Origin: Chimonanthus salicifolius
Lineage: Eukaryota; Streptophyta; Magnoliopsida; Laurales; Calycanthaceae
Assembly: GCA_013350335.1 (NCBI GenBank)
Contig: CM023540.1
Span: 43,693,222-43,757,221 of the forward strand
Length of the DNA stretch: 64,000 nt
Direction: 5' to 3'
Notes under the pieces: model-generated
Databases searched by the model: none
What the model was told of the DNA's origin: nothing
Seen by the model: the letters and a program-made list of their open reading frames with translations, nothing else
Shown here: piece by piece, positions 1 to 10,539 of the stretch
Numbering within the stretch: position 1 is the first letter of the stretch
Layout: each line of letters begins with the position of its first letter
Translations under genes and position numbers: made by a program

Positions 1-324
1 CGATAAATTCTCTCTCCTCTTTTGTATTTTTTTAAAAATATCGGTATTTTTTATTATTTTATTTTTTTGAAATTAAAAAATAAATAAAAAATCCAAAAGA
101 AAACTTTAAAAAAATAAATAAATTGAAAATGAAAGTATCGGCCGATATCAACTCAGGCCCACCATCATTTTGAATTTTTTTTTTTAAAAAAGACCGATAT
201 CATGGATATCGGCCGATATCAGACTGATATATATCATCGATATATCGGTTATATCGGTCGAGAACTATCATGTACAGTTGATACAATACGTATTGGCCGA
301 TATGACAAGGCACTTGCACCCCTG
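1..324 (-). mobile_element. hAT-like MITE, 3'-terminal part (cut by window edge)
   Basis: This piece has the TATCGGCCGATA-type palindromes (near 139-152 and 210-300) and an internal T/A-rich core, and it ends in TTGCACCCCTG at 324. That is the reverse complement of the CAGGGGTGCAA terminus seen in intact copies elsewhere in the window. The other end lies left of the window, so the target-site duplication cannot be tested. The T/A-rich core and the GGCCCACCA segment match the copy at 5148 in the opposite orientation. No protein is encoded. Confidence 0.7.
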
Positions 325-3300
325 CACCATATTTTAGCAACAAGTTTGACCATAATCAATCATCAATTATTTATTTAAATCACAACATACATGTACATTA
401 TTTTATTAGGGGTGTGATCAAAATACTAACATCAACAATAAAAAGATGTCATTGCTTAGGTACCTTAGTGAAGAAAGTTTGGGTATAAACTATAAAGTAT
501 AAACTCCCCATCTGACACGAGAAATGAAAGCAATACCAAGCCCCTCATACCTATTTATGCTGACCTTTTCTTGCAAGAGACCACACTGAAATTCTCGACC
601 CATAAAACTTGTGATTATCAACATAAATAATGATCAATTGCATTATTCTATCTAATTATTAAATTTAATTATGGTGGGTATCTTTGCATGTTCTTATTTA
701 TTTCAAACGTGATGAACAGGTGAAGAACATTCATGGCATGGCAATCATTGTCTATGGCGTGAGGGTAAGAGACTTTGCATTCACTTCTTTATTTGGAATT
801 TGGATCTTCCTGGGTTTACTGAGTCATCAATCGACTTGACTCGGACATTCAATATAGCCTATTTCGTGATTAAATATCACTTTTTTTTAAAAAAAAAAAA
901 AAAATTGTTCCGGTGGTGGGCCTAGGCCGATATTCAAAATATCGGCCGATAGTAATGATTTCAATTGCTTTTTCAAAATTGATCCTCCTTTTATTTTTTG
1001 TTTTTTTAATTCAGAAAAATAAAAAAATAAAAATTTAATTGATATTTTGAAAAAAATGAAAATGAAGCAGAGAGAATAATATCAACTTACATATGGCCGA
1101 TATCATTCCCGGCAACTCAGGCATTGATGTTGGACTGATTTTTCAACCCATTTTGATCTTTTTATTTTGGAAGAAGAACTGATACAGGTGTACTACTACA
1201 AAATTTTGAAGAACGTTCAGTTTCGATGACTTTTAATTTATATTATTAATAGAATAATAAACTGATACATTTAAGATTTGGACTGTATGAGTCAAAGAAG
1301 AAAAATTTAATGAACTGAGTAAAAATGACTCAGTTTCAAGCCAAATTTTAGAAATTAGAACCGATGGCTTAGATTTACAAGTCCTAGTTATGAACATCGA
1401 ATCGAGTTAGTTTTTTAGGTTGAGTTGACACAAGTCTTTCAACTCAGTGATTCATGAATGTTGTGTCAACCCAGGTCCACTTGGGTTGGGGGTTTTTGCA
1501 ACCTATGCCCATGTGGCCGAAGTGCCTATTTGTCCATTTAACATAGGTGTAATTTAGTTCGTAATCTTTCGCTTCAGGAGGCGAGATGTTTGTGAGAAGT
1601 TTACATTGAATTTTCTACAGTTTCCTATATGTAAATTAAAAAAAAAAAATCTTCTTAATTTTTCATAATAAATTGATAAAGTAAAAATTAGGAGATTTCT
1701 AGAAACAACCATAGTCCGATTTCTAGAAATTGATAATACATACTGCTGATCAGTTGGCTTCAACAATAGGACACCAATCATTTGATCATTAATGATTAAA
1801 TGCATTATCATGTGAGATATCTTTTCTTGTACGTTTTGCTAACAATAATGAAAAACCGCATGAAATTTGGCATGTGTGCTTTCTTGTCTATGGAGAGGAA
1901 GAAATCCAAAAACCCTATACTAGGTATTTAATGTCAATATTATCTTTAGGATATTTACGTGAAGACATTATTTATAAAAATGAAGAATGATTTTTATATT
2001 GAAACTATTTTTTATTTTTTCGTATTTTAAAAAAAAAATGATTTCTATGACTTTGTCATTTTCACAAGCCATGTATTCTTTGAGGGAGGGGTTAGCTCCT
2101 TGGATTTCAAGAATTATGATCTAATTGATGGAGTAATCATAGCCCAACCTAACCCATGACGCAAGATCCAATGCAACCATGATCCGACTCAACCAATGAC
2201 GCAAGATCCAAACCAACCATTACCCATGACTCGATTCATGACCGACAACTTGATCCATAATCATATTGACTTGATCAATTACTAAATCCATTATTAAATC
2301 CATTATTCAACCAACATAACCTATGATCTATATTAACTTAACCTAAACTATGATCCAATCAATAACTTAATACATGACCCATAAAACAACATACCAACCA
2401 CAATATCTATAAACTATTTCAAGTCATGATCCAGCCCAACTGGTATTTCATGCCTAAATATTGCCTAATCTAACCTAGTTTATGAATTTTTAGATTAAAT
2501 TAAGGTAGGTTAAGCCATGACTTGAACAATTACACTCCTTTATATATAATATGAACACTTTTAAGTAAATTATGGGTCGATTTACTATATTACAGATAAT
2601 TGTTATTGTTGTTATTATTTTGATAAGGAAGTGATTTTTGCACCGTAAGATCACATTGCACCAAATTTTTTAGAAATTCTAATTTTGTCTTTATTTTCCT
2701 TCTCTTCTCTCTTTTTTCAAAAGTAAGAGCAGAATTGAAATTTCTTTAAAATGTGGTGAACCGTGAGATAAATTAATAGTGCAAACAATACAATCCTTTT
2801 GATTATTATCATTATTATAATCATCATCGTCATGTAAAATCAAGCACGGTCGAGTTATAACCTAGAACATACCTACCTAATAATATAAAAAGTTGTCATT
2901 GATGAATGATCATGAAAGTGCTTTCATTGTACGAAACTAAAGAATATGATAACCATAAAAAAAAAATTATGGATTTCATTTTCTAAAAAATTACAAAATC
3001 ATAAAAAAATCAATTTTCCCAGAAAATGGTTGTACACAAACATGCCGTAAATGAATTTTGAACTCTACAAAATTTACTGAGGTGCATAATGAAAATTACA
3101 TAGATAAACCCTGGATTTTTTTTTTACCAGTGGTAGTCATATGAATTGGCTTTTAAATTTTAATTAACATAAGTCATTAACTTTATATAAGTGAAAAATC
3201 ACCGAAAAGTTTGATAAAATGAGGTTGAAAGTTGACATTCCCCCTAAAAATGGGCTGAGGTTCTATTTAAGGAGTAATATCATTATTAAAATTACTTTTA

Positions 3301-3796
3301 AAAATTTAATAGACTTTTTACTCAAATAAAAAAATAATATTTATCTAACGTATTATTAAAGAAACAAGAATACCACGAGGGAGAGTATTGCATGTACGAC
3401 TGAAGCCTATGAGCTGGTGAACTAACTCTGATGGGGATATATAAAATAATAAAATTATTTTTATTAAAATAACAAAATTTATTTTTTTACAGATGACATA
3501 TAATGAACTATTGATAATTAAGGCTGCATTATAAACTGTTAATTACTGAAAATTAAGTTAATACGTTTTTTTTAGACGTCGGATTAACCATGGTGCTAAA
3601 AGGGTACAGCCTTTCATCGAATTAAAACTAATATTAGATGGGATTTTAAAATTTAAATATCGATTAAAACTAATATTTTGAGTTGCATTTTTTTTTTAAA
3701 AAATTCTGATATTTTACTTTGTACAATATCTATATGCAGTATTTAGACGATATATCACATGCCGTTGGACAATATTATAGAAGTTGATAACATGTG
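325..3796. other. AT-rich spacer, no gene seen
   Basis: No exon-like reading frame or RNA gene was recognised. Around 2110-2440 there is a low-complexity stretch of repeated ATGACCCAA / GATCCA-like words, a decayed short repeat. A MITE fragment (880-1125) is annotated separately. Open frames here, such as the one on the minus strand at 1554-1811, have no protein-like composition. Confidence 0.6.
880..1125 (+). mobile_element. Decayed fragment of the TATCGGCCGATA MITE family
   Basis: It contains two palindrome motifs near 926-950, the GTGGTGGGCC segment, and the same T/A-rich core followed by GAGAGAATAATATC as the copy at 5148. Another CGGCCGATATC-like motif lies near 1095. The CAGGGGT / ACCCCTG termini have decayed or been lost, so the boundaries are approximate. 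Confidence 0.55.
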
Positions 3797-3928
3797 AAGG
3801 TTAGTTTGGCGGTCAAGAACTTGTCTGAGATATGGAAGGCTTTGGGTTCAAGTTGTTTTCAATATAAAAGAGTCACTCTCTATAGTATTACTCGCTCTAA
3901 GAGGCCTAAATACCTTATTCTTAAAAAA
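3797..3928 (+). mobile_element. tRNA-derived SINE relic (internally deleted)
   Basis: The left part reads GTTTGGCGGTCAAGAAC and is followed by a B-box-like GGGTTCAAGT (3850-3859). The right part, GCTCTAAGAGGCCTAAATACC followed by an A-rich tract, matches the 3' end of the SINE at 6030. Box spacing and the A-rich tail fit a Pol III-transcribed SINE. It is shorter than its relatives. Confidence 0.45.
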
Positions 3929-5147
3929 ATTGATATTGTAATATAGTCTTGGACTGGCCCTACGCCTTTGGGTGGCCCCCACTTTAGGCAGGCCCAGATA
4001 AATCCTTTAGCCAACAGTCCATGGAGCGACATAGTGGGCCTGGGCTTCGCTTTCAAACCATATAACCCAGTCTGACCTTTTTAGCTCCTCCATGCTCTTA
4101 ACCCTCCCTTTCGTGACCAGTATGGAATTATTGATAGGTTGATGGCAACTACTAGCTTTAAGCCTTTAAGAACAACATTAGCAAACAAAAGAAAAGAAAA
4201 CCATATTTAATGAAGAAATAGTAAATCTTACTTTAATAGGGTTGATGGCGAGAAATGTCATAAATATCTCCGATATTTTTAAACTTACCATGTTTTTATA
4301 GGCAAAATACCAATTGTAGTTAATTTCCTGAGATTTGTTGGCACTACGGTAAATTCTCGATAAATAGTAATATTGTGATAATATCCCGATAAATTTTTGA
4401 TAAACTCTGGTAAAATACCGATAAATTCTACATTGATATTTTATTTTTATATTTTAATTATTATATTTTCTGCTAGATTTTCCCAGTAAAAATCCAAGAA
4501 TTTGAAAATATCTCGATATATAGTTTAAAAACAACATTTGAAATAAAAAGGAAAATAATCTATATTTAATGGAGAACTACTAAAATGAAATTCCTTAGGG
4601 ACTTTTTGTTTAGAGAGATTACTCTTCGAAAATTAAACTAAGCCACATATTTTCTGATGGAATGTATAAAAAATAATTAAGTTATTACCTATATGAGATT
4701 TGAATATATAAAATCATTTTAGACTTTAAAAATTTAAATGTTATAAGTTGTTAATTTTTATAGACTATCTCACAAAGTTATGACGATCGAATTGAAGAGA
4801 TTCCCATGAATCATATCATTCATGAAGTCCTCTACCACCACATCAAACTATATGTGGCCTAGTCCATGATAAATGCAAAGTCTCCCCCATTGAAAATGGA
4901 TACTCCAAATTTATTAGAGCTGTTGTAAAACTTACTTGAAAATTATTTACATAGACACATTTATATTGAAGTGCCTACAAAAAAAATTGTTTGAAATATT
5001 ATTTTTCAAAAAAAAAAAATCAGTGCACCTATAAGTTATAGAGGTCTCCACATTTTGGTTCAAATTAGAAAAAATAATATTAATTTTCTCTTCAAACCTT
5101 TTGTAGTTTATTTGAGAAAACCTATTTAATCCCTTTATTATCATAAG
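3929..5147. other. AT-rich spacer, no gene seen
   Basis: Around 4255-4520 is a run of loosely repeated CCGATAAATT / ATCTCGATA words that recalls the nearby MITE family but lacks its termini. No coding potential was recognised. The minus-strand frame at 4947-5150 is not protein-like. Confidence 0.5.
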
Positions 5148-5492
5148 CAAGGGTACAGATATCGGCCGATACGAAACGTATCGGCCGATATAGCCAATAT
5201 ATCACCGAATCATATCAGTCTGATATCGGCCGATATGATTAAAATCGGTATTTTTTTTAAAAAAATCAAAACGGTGATGGGCCCGGGTCAAAATATCGGC
5301 CGATATCAGCCGATATTTACATTTTCAAATTTTTTTTTAAAAAAAGGTTTCTTTTTCAATTTTTTTATATTTTTAATTCAGAAAAAATAAAATAATAAAA
5401 TAATACCGTTATTTACAAAAAGTAAAAAATAAAAAGAGGAGAGAGAATCATATCAGCCGAATTATCGACCGGGGCGTTTTTTGCACCCCTAA
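5148..5492 (+). mobile_element. hAT-like MITE of the TATCGGCCGATA family
   Basis: The start CAAGGGTACAGATATCGG and the end TTTGCACCCCTAA are slightly decayed versions of the family termini. The flanks ATCATAAG (5140-5147) and CTCCTAAG (5493-5500) agree at 6 of 8 positions, consistent with an old 8-bp target-site duplication. TATCGGCCGATA motifs cluster at 5160-5240 and 5285-5320. The interior is T/A-rich and has no reading frame. About 345 bp. Confidence 0.75.
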
Positions 5493-7242
5493 CTCCTAAG
5501 TAGTTCAACCAAGCTTCTTTCTAAAATAAGAGTTTGACATGATTATTGGCTCTATCCAAATATAAGAAGCTAAATATCAAAATTCAATTGCATATGGAAA
5601 TTTTAACCCTCTAATGGTCAATCTCTCTCTTCCTTTTTTTTTTTTTTTCCCTTTTGTAAATTGAGAAGACTTTTTATAGAGAAGTTGAATCTAGCTTAGC
5701 CTTTCATCTTCAAACAACTTATTTTAAAGAATTTGATTGAATTAGAGCATAAAGATGCTTTAGATTGTTGCATATAAGCTAAAAAAAAAAAACTAATAAT
5801 TTGTTAGAGATAAGTTAAACTATTTATAATAAATTGATTATCTGATACCATCACTTGCATGATCCATCAATAAGAGGCTATCAAGTCAGCTCAATCTTTA
5901 GACAATTCAGTCTCTTATAACACCATCTAACTTGACAGATTATAAATTTTGAAGCTTCTTGAAATACTTTGAACTTCATTCTTCAAATATCTATACTTCA
6001 AAATAGACTTCGAACTGAGCTCATCGAAAGGTGTTGGAGTGATGGTCAGGAACCCAGTTCAGGAAGCATGAGTCTTGAGTTTGATTTCCACTTTACCCCA
6101 AAGGGTCACTTCCCATAGAGTTTACCCGGTATGTGTGGATATGGAGGTTTGCACATGCTCCGAAGATTAGTCGAGTGGTCTAAAAAACCTAGACACCTTT
6201 GTTATAAAAAAAAAAACTGAATGATTCAGCTGTTATTTAAAAAAATTAGAAAAAACAATTCAAATATCAGCCAAAGTTTTTGAAATTTGTACATTTCAAC
6301 TTGTTGTCAGATGAAAATTTTAATTATTTAAATTCTGGCCGAAATTTGTAACTTAGTCGTTGGTGATGATATGATGCCACATTGAAGTTTGAATTGACTG
6401 AAGAAGATTCAATTCAAATGGTAAAGGGTCTTATTTCTTAGGTCTGGTTGGTGGGTATCTATTTGACAGTTGACAGTTGACACATTCAAATTTCTTAGAG
6501 TCGTCACAATTGATATTAAATTGGATCTGTATATTAAATTATTAACCCAACGCCTCAACTTCTTATTTATTGTTCTTATCAACAAATTTATGACCATTTT
6601 AGTAGGATAAATTTAGTTTTATATGATAGAAGTTTGAGTTTTATGTTTCTTAAATAGGTAATTAGATCCTAAAATATTTATTATATAGCAGTTAACTTCA
6701 GATAAACATAACAAATAGCTCTAATAATGATTATTTTTTTATTGTTTTTATTTTGAAGTCTGGAGGTGTCCAAGTGTCGCACCCGAGAAGCTAATAATAA
6801 TTATTATAATGATAATGACAAGTGGATATCATAGTCAGCAATTCAGGATATAAATAGTTTATTTTTTGTCTTTAAAAATATTAGTTAAAAATTGACAAAA
6901 ATAAATGCACCTAAAATGGGAGTGAATATGTATGAGAATGAGATGTCTTATTTAAAAGATTCGATAACAAAAATTTGGTTTCACAAATTTAACATATTTA
7001 TGTACTTTCATAATTTTTCTAAAATATTTTAAACAAAAATGAATTTCTAAACTTAATTTTGTTGTAGACAAAAACTACCCTAGGGTTTGGGCGTGTGGTA
7101 CATGTTGGGGAAGCTTAGGTTTGGGTTGAGTTTGATCCAAGTGGATTTTGGATGAGTTGGGACCAATGGGCTTGGGTCTGGCCTACATGCAAAAGACAGG
7201 TGTGATTTAAATGGGCTCATTGAACTGTGGGTATGGTCCATG
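5493..7242. other. AT-rich spacer with one SINE, no gene seen
   Basis: Apart from the SINE at 6030-6214, no feature was recognised. The minus-strand open frame at 6409-6597 has no recognisable family or splice context. Confidence 0.5.
6030..6214 (+). mobile_element. SINE (family with GATTAGTCGAGTG 3' region)
   Basis: The head reads GTGTTGGAGTGATGGTCAGGA, with a B-box-like TTGAGTTTGATTTCC about 45 bp downstream. Then follow a GGGTCACTTCCCATAGAG segment, GCACATGCTCCGAAGATTAG, TCGAGTGGTCTAAAAAACC and a poly(A) run. Pieces of the same consensus recur near 3797, 27060, 30066 (reverse), 32640 and 52005, which supports a dispersed SINE family. Confidence 0.65.
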
Positions 7243-7577
7243 CAGGGGTGCAAATATCGGCCGAATAATTTTTCTCTCCTCAAAATTTCTTTTTTGGATA
7301 TCGGTGATTTTTTTTTAAAAAAAATTATGAAATTTTTTTTAAACAAAAGATCTAAAAAAGACTTGATTCTTTTTTTTTTTTTTTAAATGAAAAATCTAAA
7401 TATCAGCCGAGATATCGACTTGGACCTACAACCGATATTTTTTTTTTTTAAAATACGAATTTGGTGGATATCGGTCGATATTTGACTGAATTATCTCTGC
7501 GAGATATTGGCCATATCGGCCGATTTCCACCAAGTAAGGCCGATACAATGCGTATCGGCCGAGATTTATACCTCTAG
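7243..7577 (+). mobile_element. hAT-like MITE of the TATCGGCCGATA family
   Basis: It opens with CAGGGGTGCAAATATCGG, the best-preserved terminus in the window, and closes with GATTTATACCTCTAG. The flanks GGTCCATG and GGTCACATG differ by one inserted base, which suggests an 8-bp duplication. The palindromic CGGCCGATA motifs lie in the outer 100 bp on both sides (7257, 7498-7560), with T/A-rich DNA between. It is non-coding. Confidence 0.8.
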
Positions 7578-8757
7578 GTCACATGCATAAGACAAGTTGG
7601 CCCATTACTTTCAAGTGGGCCCAAGTCAGGCCCAATAGATTCAAGTTGGGCCCACAAACAATAAACTTCTGCCAATTTGAAATCCAAATCGGTTAATTTG
7701 CCCCTCCAACAATCTTATTTTAGAATTCTAAGTGTGATGCCCTCATCAATTTCTAATAATATCAACCCCACATCACAACAATAGATGGACAATTTCTCTA
7801 AAGGAGTCTCACAAAGCTTCTCCCTTTCTCATGTGTAAAAGTTTAAACGATAGAAAGTGGATCATTGGTCTCTCCTGCATTCACATCTACATCCATGGTC
7901 ATGAGGTTGCAATCACATATGGGTTTTGAATTTTCGAACGCTTTCTCAATTTTTTTTAAGAAGAAAATATCGACATGTGTAAACCTTTCAATCAGCACAC
8001 GCTGGGTATAGAACTAAGGGGAGTGATCCTTTTCATGTTGAGGGGAGTTTAATCACAAGACCTCCTACAAATAAACATGAGAATTAACGATCAATCTAAC
8101 TCCTCATAGTTGAACACGTTCTCAATTTACCTTATTGTTCTCTCGTCCTTTTCCATAACCAAACCCATATTTTTAACCGGTCATTTTCAAATATGTAAAA
8201 GCTTGTCTATAAGTAAACATATGTGTAATTTCGAGTTTTTTAGAGATGTAGATGGAGAGTGGTATATTAAATGAATTTATTTTAAGGATTAGGTTGAGTT
8301 TAAAGTTGGATGGCTAAGATTTTAAGTTATTTAAATTTTAGGTTAGATTTTTAACTAAAATATCATAATAAATTGTTTAAGATAAATATAGCATAAAACT
8401 ATATATTATATATGACAAACCCTTTGGTTTGAATAGAGCTCGAACTATAAATTTAGGGTTTTGGGTTGGGCGTGGCCCTTAAAATGAAGGCCCAAGATTG
8501 ACTTGATTTTAATTCAAACTCTAACCCAAGTTTAAGATTTTCAAGTTGGGCCTGCAAGTTGAACTCGACCCAAATGTCTTCCATTGTTGCCTTTATATAT
8601 TAAAATCTATCATGAACTTAGAGATATTAATTTATTTTACATTTAAAACTCTCCAATGTTGATTCTTACTATAAGATATCTTTAATGAGAAGATAGCAAC
8701 AAGCTAAGCTAATCATTGATATGTAAGCTATATGATAACTGAGTTGCTTTAGTTACA
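7578..8757. other. Spacer, no gene seen
   Basis: It holds GGGCCCA-rich words (7600-7660 and 8460-8560) of the kind found in old hAT-like repeats, and the SINE fragment at 7955-8110. No coding region was recognised. Confidence 0.4.
7955..8110 (-). mobile_element. SINE fragment, reverse orientation
   Basis: Read on the minus strand, it contains a tRNA-like head remnant (GGAGGTCTTGTGATTAAACT), a middle matching the SINE at 54522, and TTGAAAGGTTTACACATGTC, followed by a short poly(A) (poly(T) at 7950-7958 on the plus strand). It is partial and diverged. Confidence 0.4.
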
Positions 8758-8880
8758 TGGGTGTAACTCAACTGGCTGCCTCTTGGCTCAGGAAGCGGGA
8801 GGTTGCGGGTTCAAGCCCCAATGGCCTAACTTTAGTTGGTGTGCCCTCTCGCGGTTTCCCACACATAAATTAAAAAAATA
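8758..8880 (+). mobile_element. tRNA-derived SINE (3' end CACATAAATTAAAAAA)
   Basis: The head GTAACTCAACTGGC fits a Pol III A box and GGTTGCGGGTTCAAGCCCC fits a B box. They are about 40 bp apart, as in a tRNA-derived promoter. The body ends in CACACATAAATTAAAAAAA. The same tail, CA(C/T)ACGTAAATT plus poly(A), occurs at 49187 (+), 33372 (+), 10855 (+), 51606 (-) and 45988 (-). It is not a tRNA gene, because no cloverleaf acceptor stem closes around the boxes. Confidence 0.7.
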
Positions 8881-10539
8881 ATCCAACCAAATTTTGATTG
8901 ATATTTTTATTATAATAAAAATTAATAAATTTTATATTTATATTATTCTTATACATGTGCTGATTATGCATAGATTTTATTTGCTTATATAGGGATTTCA
9001 ACAGAATGCATGGATGATATTTCCACTTGAGCCTACATAGGCCTATACATTTAACTATATATTTGTTCTCCTTTCATAGTTCATGCATATAAATTGTAAA
9101 TTTGAAAATTTCAATTGTTAAAATAAATTTATATTTAACTAAATATGATATGTAGACTAAAATTTTCCAATAACCTAAATAATATATTTATTATTAATTT
9201 ACATATTATGTATTAAATTATATAAAGAAAAAAATTAAAATTTACTTATGTATCTTCTTACCGTATTTTCCATCAAATTTGCAATTAAGAAAAAGTATTA
9301 CAAATGAGATATAAACTCCACCATTTGAATTATAAATTTTTATTATCTATTTTAATATATGTATTTCTTTTTTTAATCATTAAAGCATATTTTTAAATCA
9401 TTTTTAGACATTTTATTCTAATTTTCTTTAATTTTTAATTTTATAGGATTCAAATTTTTTGTATTGGAACACATTTAAATAATTTAAATTGGCCAGCCAT
9501 ATAGATACCTAACTTTTCTTTCTCTACACACCCGGTTTCAAAAAAATTGAATAAAATTACAATTTTGCCCTTTCATCTTTTTTTTTTCCTTAATGAATAG
9601 ATAATCCATTTTACGTTCGTTCATACACTCAGAACGTCCAAATGAATGAATTTGTGGAGAGGGATTTTCAAAAGAAACTGTTTCTCGATCGATTTTTACA
9701 AACAAAGTATCAAAAATTCATTTACTATGATTTTTATGAATTTCGAGACTAATTTTAAGTAAAAAGTATATAGTTTTTCTTGTAAAAGAAAATGTCAAAA
9801 TCATAATTCTATATATGTTCAAATTTGAATCCAACAATATAATGGAGATGCCGAAATAAATCTTATTTTGGGGCTCTCTCAAGAGTTTTAAGAGGGTTAT
9901 TACCAAGGCATAAGTTGGAGTGAGTATGAAATTTCTCTTAGTTCTTAAAAAAAAAAAATTAATAAATAAATCTTATATTTAAAAATTTGATATAATACGA
10001 ATGAAAAATTGAATCTAATAATATTAAGTGAATGTAGATGCAAATATTACATGTAAACAATCTAAATCCAACTCATTTACATCCCTAATTTGTAATTGTA
10101 TTTCACTTTTTCTTCTTATGCATTACTTTTCCTAATAAAATAATTTTTTCTTAGCATCATGATTTTTAAAATTTGATAAAGCCTCAAATCCTTTTATCAT
10201 TGCCTTTTTATCTCTTTCCAATTATATTCTTCACAATGGAAAATAATATTGAATTTAATATCACTTCTTCCTAGATAACATGAATGAAACCCTAACACAA
10301 TTTTTTCATAAAACTATTTAAAAAAAAATAGAAAAATCACTGATTACTTGCTCTAAAGAAAGAGGAGCTGGTGCTCATATCAAGTCATGAACCGTCACAT
10401 ATTTTCACCACGTCGACAGTCTCTCTATTTTCTTCTGGAATTCGGAAAGTAAGAAGGAATAGAGAGATGGAATCAATCATTTTATCTATCTACAACTAGA
10501 AGAAGAAAAACTGAAGAGAAGAAGAAGAAGAAGATGGGG
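8881..10539. other. AT-rich spacer downstream of the MEI2-like gene
   Basis: It is very AT-rich with long homopolymer runs. The region next to 10539 probably holds the 3' UTR and poly(A) site of the minus-strand MEI2-like gene: AATAAAA (10134-10140 on the plus strand) and ATTTTATT-like stretches are present but not decisive. No other gene was seen. Confidence 0.4.

Noticed and set aside
2632..2800. Possible MITE with GTGATTTTTGCACC / GTGCAAACAATAC ends
   Set aside because: The ends are only loosely inverted and no target-site duplication was found.
8758..8830. Possible tRNA gene
   Set aside because: Only the A and B boxes match. No acceptor or anticodon stems fold, and the sequence continues into a SINE body with a poly(A) tail.
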